DNA from: an uncultured Candidatus Methylacidiphilales bacterium
GTDB taxonomy: Bacteria > Verrucomicrobiota > Verrucomicrobiia > Methylacidiphilales > CALFVM01
Assembly (NCBI GenBank): GCA_937928665.1
Contig: CALFVM010000008.1
Coordinates: forward strand, 1 to 8,107
Length of the DNA: 8,107 nucleotides
Direction: 5' to 3'
The notes under the pieces were generated by a model. The model did not search any database and had not been told where the DNA came from. It saw nothing but the letters and a program-made list of their open reading frames with translations. The translations under genes were made by a program, and so were the position numbers. Of the stretch, positions 6,564-8,107 are shown one piece after another (position 1 is the stretch's first letter; the number at the start of each line of letters is the position of its first letter).

Positions 6564-6594
6564 GGGCCCTGATCCGGAGGGACAATCAGGGACC
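6564..6594. repeat. dyad symmetry in the divergent aminotransferase / DUF932 gap
   Basis: CCCTGAT (6567-6573) is the exact reverse complement of ATCAGGG (6585-6591) with 11 nt between. Two further G-C pairs beyond one mismatch bring the arms to nine of ten matching positions. It lies about 110 nt upstream of the aminotransferase start and 70 nt upstream of the DUF932 start. No T tract follows on either strand, so an operator or leader hairpin is likelier than a terminator. Confidence 0.4.
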
Positions 6595-6663
6595 ACCCGG
6601 CTCGATCAGAAAATGGCAGCCAGGCCCCACAAATGTCCCTTCCAGCGTGCTAACCTCTTGTTC

Positions 6664-7668
6664 ATGATCCTCACCAACGTTTTCCCTTTCGACGAATCTA
6701 GGACAGACTTCTCGCAAAACGGGCAAAGCTGCGGCCCGGCCTGGCACCAGTTCCAAGGCCCCTTGCCGGACTTTGCCCGCTGGGCACCGCCCAGTGCCTG
6801 GGTCCCGGCCCGAGCGGCCGGACCCGATGGCACCGTCGTCGATAACCCCGATGCCCGGATTGTCTTGAGCGCGGCACCTGGCGGAAAACCGGCTCCCGTC
6901 GGTCTCGTCTCCGCCCGCTACCGCCCCGTCTCTCATGGCGAACTGATGGAAACCGTGGCGACTCGTCTGGCCAAGGCGGGTGTTGATTTGACCGGGGCAG
7001 AGGTCCTCGCCGAAACCAGTCGTCGCGGGGAGCGAATGGTTGCGCAACTGGTAATCGCTGATCCCGGGTGGTCTTTCAGTCCGGACGGGTATCCCGTCCA
7101 ATTGACCGCTTTCCTGTGGAATTCCATCGCGGGCGAACGCTCTTTGGAACTTGCCCTCGGCTGGCTCCGCTTGATTTGTTCCAACGGGTTGAGGGTCGGG
7201 CAGGCGACCGTCCGTTACCGCTCGCCGCACAATCAGCGGCTCGACCTCGATGAAGTCTCCCGGCAGTTGGACGGAGAGCTGAGTGCTGCCAAAAGCCGCT
7301 GGAAAACAATGGACCGTTTGAGTGCGCAGCCGGTTGACCAAGGCCGCCTCCAACCTTGGGTTGACGGCCCTGTTGCGGAAAGCTGGGGCCGCACCGCCGC
7401 CGTCCGTCTTTGGTCCATTCTCCAGCAGGGCCTTGATTCCCGGCCCGCCCCCAAGGGTGACCCAAACGTCCCGCCCAGCCGCCGCACCACTCTCCCCGGA
7501 CGCCCTGTGCCCGGCTCAATCGCGCCCGCCGAGAATTTTTACGCAGTCTTTCAGGCACTCTCATGGATCGCATCCCGAACGCAATCCCCGGAACTCCGGT
7601 TCCGTCGCACAGCTGAGGCGGAGGGTCTGCTTAACCGGCTTTCGCCTGCCCGCAGATCTTCGGACTAA
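6664..7668 (+). CDS. DUF932 domain protein (phage/plasmid-like family)
   Basis: The 334-residue protein has no signal peptide or membrane segment. The best landmark is NSIAGERSLELALGWLRL (153-170) running into ICSNGLRVG (171-179), which resembles the DUF932 core (N-S-x-D-G-S ... R-x-x-C-S-N-G-L). NFYAVFQALSWIASR (291-305), a late helix found in that family, and a basic C-terminus follow. DUF932 members are common on phages and plasmids and in accessory chromosomal regions; their biochemical function is not established. The frame is open back to an ATG at 6502, but the extra 54 residues look like non-coding translation and the upstream dyad would fall inside them, so ATG at 6664 is preferred. 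There is no Shine-Dalgarno. A stem without a T tract lies just past the stop. The gene stands alone, with a RAYT-like fragment to its right. Confidence 0.68.
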   Translation: MILTNVFPFDESRTDFSQNGQSCGPAWHQFQGPLPDFARWAPPSAWVPARAAGPDGTVVDNPDARIVLSAAPGGKPAPVGLVSARYRPVSHGELMETVATRLAKAGVDLTGAEVLAETSRRGERMVAQLVIADPGWSFSPDGYPVQLTAFLWNSIAGERSLELALGWLRLICSNGLRVGQATVRYRSPHNQRLDLDEVSRQLDGELSAAKSRWKTMDRLSAQPVDQGRLQPWVDGPVAESWGRTAAVRLWSILQQGLDSRPAPKGDPNVPPSRRTTLPGRPVPGSIAPAENFYAVFQALSWIASRTQSPELRFRRTAEAEGLLNRLSPARRSSD

Positions 7669-7671
7669 CCC

Positions 7672-7691
7672 GGCGGGCCCCGTTGCCCGCC
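7672..7691 (+). terminator. hairpin just after the DUF932 gene
   Basis: GGCGGGC (7672-7678) pairs perfectly with GCCCGCC (7685-7691) around a 6-nt loop, three bases after the DUF932 stop. The stem is strong but no T tract follows, so it may be a non-canonical terminator or an mRNA 3'-end stabiliser. Confidence 0.45.
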
Positions 7692-7695
7692 ACCT

Positions 7696-7744
7696 CCCGA
7701 TGCCTCCACAGCATCCGTGGAACTCCTTCGAGCCAAGCATCGGG
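7696..7744. other. nested inverted repeat (possible structured RNA or cruciform)
   Basis: CCCGATGC (7696-7703) and GCATCGGG (7737-7744) form a perfect 8-bp outer stem. Inside it TCCAC (7705-7709) pairs with GTGGA (7717-7721) around a 7-nt loop, and CTC (7723-7725) can pair with GAG (7730-7732). This would be a small branched fold directly after the DUF932 hairpin. No open frame explains it and no known RNA family is recognised. Confidence 0.35.
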
Positions 7745-7810
7745 CACGCTTCGATTCGGTGTTCGCCGCAAACATCCCGTTCGCCATGATCTCAACCATG
7801 CGGGCCACAG

Positions 7811-7853
7811 GTGGAGGATCGATTCCCCCGGGAGGGCGAACCTCCGCGTAAGC
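7811..7853 (+). repeat. structured GC-rich interspersed repeat, copy 2
   Basis: GTGGAGG (7811-7817) is followed by the core GGCGAACCTCCGCGTAAGC (7835-7853), matching copy 1 at 840-911 in order and orientation with a single mismatch in the core. Here the core itself folds: GGAGG (7831-7835) pairs with CCTCC (7841-7845) around GCGAA. The spacer between the two blocks is 17 nt, against 28 nt in copy 1. Between the nested repeat (7696-7744) and this copy, and from 7854 to 7909, no gene is evident. Confidence 0.55.
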
Positions 7854-7909
7854 CGAAATTTCCTGCAGCAGCGGTCTGTGAACGCCGGGCCATGGTGGGA
7901 GTGGGCAAA

Positions 7910-8007
7910 TACGCTATGGGGTCTACGCTATGGGGTCAGTCTATAACACACAACAAATTACGCAGTGGGGTCTCAGCGATGGGGTCGGTGTATAGCACGG
8001 AATAGTC
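7910..8007 (+). repeat. tandem repeat array of a 14-nt unit ending TGGGGTC, in a 49-nt higher-order duplication
   Basis: TACGCTATGGGGTC occurs twice back to back (7910-7923, 7924-7937). Related units TACGCAGTGGGGTC (7959-7972) and TCAGCGATGGGGTC (7973-7986) follow after a spacer. Each pair is followed by a similar tail (AGTCTATAACAC at 7938 and GGTGTATAGCAC at 7987). The two 49-nt blocks, 7910-7958 and 7959-8007, match at about 35 of 49 positions. The array overlaps the last codons of the minus-strand transposase-like frame. The units are direct repeats; no strong palindrome is seen in them. Confidence 0.7.
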
Positions 8008-8107
8008 TCCATGCGTGCAACTTGACTTTCAACGCGGTATCTTGTTCGGCTCGTTGCTCAACCCGTTTGACGATCTGATAAATGGACACCGAAGACCGAT
8101 ACCCACG
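7973..8107 (-). CDS. C-terminal fragment of a probable REP-associated tyrosine transposase (RAYT), DnaA-like HTH end (partial)
   Basis: A minus-strand frame enters from the right edge and ends at TGA (7975-7973), giving 44 residues. GYRSSVSIYQIVKRVEQRA (2-20), then E-Q-D-T-A-L and a Lys/Leu/Arg-rich helix, has the pattern (G-Y-x-x-S-S-V ... V-x-R-[VL]-E ... D-x-x-L) of the DnaA-C-like helix-turn-helix found at the end of many Y1/RAYT transposases. The catalytic HUH and tyrosine motifs would lie outside the window and cannot be checked. A repeat array starts in the final codons and continues downstream, as expected for a RAYT and the repeats it mobilises. The assignment rests on pattern recognition over a short stretch; a fragment of another HTH protein or a chance open frame remains possible. 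Confidence 0.45.
   Translation of the reverse strand, partial: RGYRSSVSIYQIVKRVEQRAEQDTALKVKLHAWRLFRAIHRPHR

Noticed and set aside
6502..6663. N-terminal extension of the DUF932 protein from ATG at 6502.
   Set aside because: The 54 extra residues have no domain-like pattern, no Shine-Dalgarno precedes 6502, and the dyad symmetry at 6564-6594 suggests regulatory DNA.
6651..6664. TAACCT at 6651-6656 as an extended -10 (TG-C-TAACCT) that would give a leaderless DUF932 mRNA.
   Set aside because: Only three of six bases match the -10 consensus and no -35 is present, so it is too weak to annotate.
7669..7760. Integron attC-like site in the inverted repeats after the DUF932 gene.
   Set aside because: The required R-prime GTTRRRY and matching RYYYAAC boxes are not present in the right arrangement.
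7811..8005. Short plus-strand open frames across the repeats near the right end.
   Set aside because: Their sequence is only a translation of the GC-rich repeat and the TGGGGTC array.
7910..8007. CRISPR array.
   Set aside because: The units are only 14 nt, two are directly adjacent with no spacer, and the higher-order period reflects duplication rather than unique spacers.
8022..8107. Possible plus-strand gene start: TTGACT at 8022 as a -35 and ATG at 8082 straight after a stop codon.
   Set aside because: No -10 sits at normal spacing (TATCTT is only 10 nt away), there is no Shine-Dalgarno, only eight codons are visible, and the minus strand has a better coding pattern over the same bases.

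Overview
The window looks like a chromosomal segment of a GC-rich bacterium. The housekeeping genes, a short-form EF-Ts, the scarcity of Shine-Dalgarno sequences and the family mix suggest the Verrucomicrobiota/PVC group. That placement is inference from gene content and style; no diagnostic marker gene is present.

Layout. Positions 1-801 (+) hold a translation operon: the C-terminal tail of a protein that is probably ribosomal protein S2, then tsf (EF-Ts), closed by a strong intrinsic terminator. A structured GC-rich repeat follows (840-911). From 4619 down to 929 everything lies on the minus strand: tRNA-Phe(GAA), rpoZ (RNA polymerase omega), smpB (trans-translation), a secreted YcbB-like L,D-transpeptidase, and a PAS / histidine-kinase-ATPase / receiver hybrid whose phosphoacceptor histidine appears to be missing. 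trmB (tRNA m7G46 methyltransferase) diverges from tRNA-Phe across about 60 bp and converges on a class V alanine-glyoxylate/serine-pyruvate-type aminotransferase (5314-6453, -). A DUF932 protein (6664-7668, +) diverges from the aminotransferase across a 210-bp gap that carries a dyad symmetry.

Positions 7669-8107 are the accessory-looking end. They hold a terminator-like hairpin, a nested inverted repeat, a second copy of the GC-rich repeat, a tandem array built on a 14-nt unit ending in TGGGGTC, and, entering from the right edge on the minus strand, 44 residues that resemble the DnaA-like C-terminal helix-turn-helix of REP-associated tyrosine transposases (RAYTs). The array begins inside the 3' end of that gene, so a RAYT with its own repeats is the best reading.

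Most of the window is ordinary core genome: translation and its quality control (S2, EF-Ts, SmpB, tRNA-Phe, TrmB), transcription (omega), cell-wall cross-linking and one signalling protein. The points most worth a second look are the RAYT/repeat end, the kinase with a degenerate H-box, the chromosomal DUF932 gene with its upstream dyad, and the dispersed hairpin repeat.
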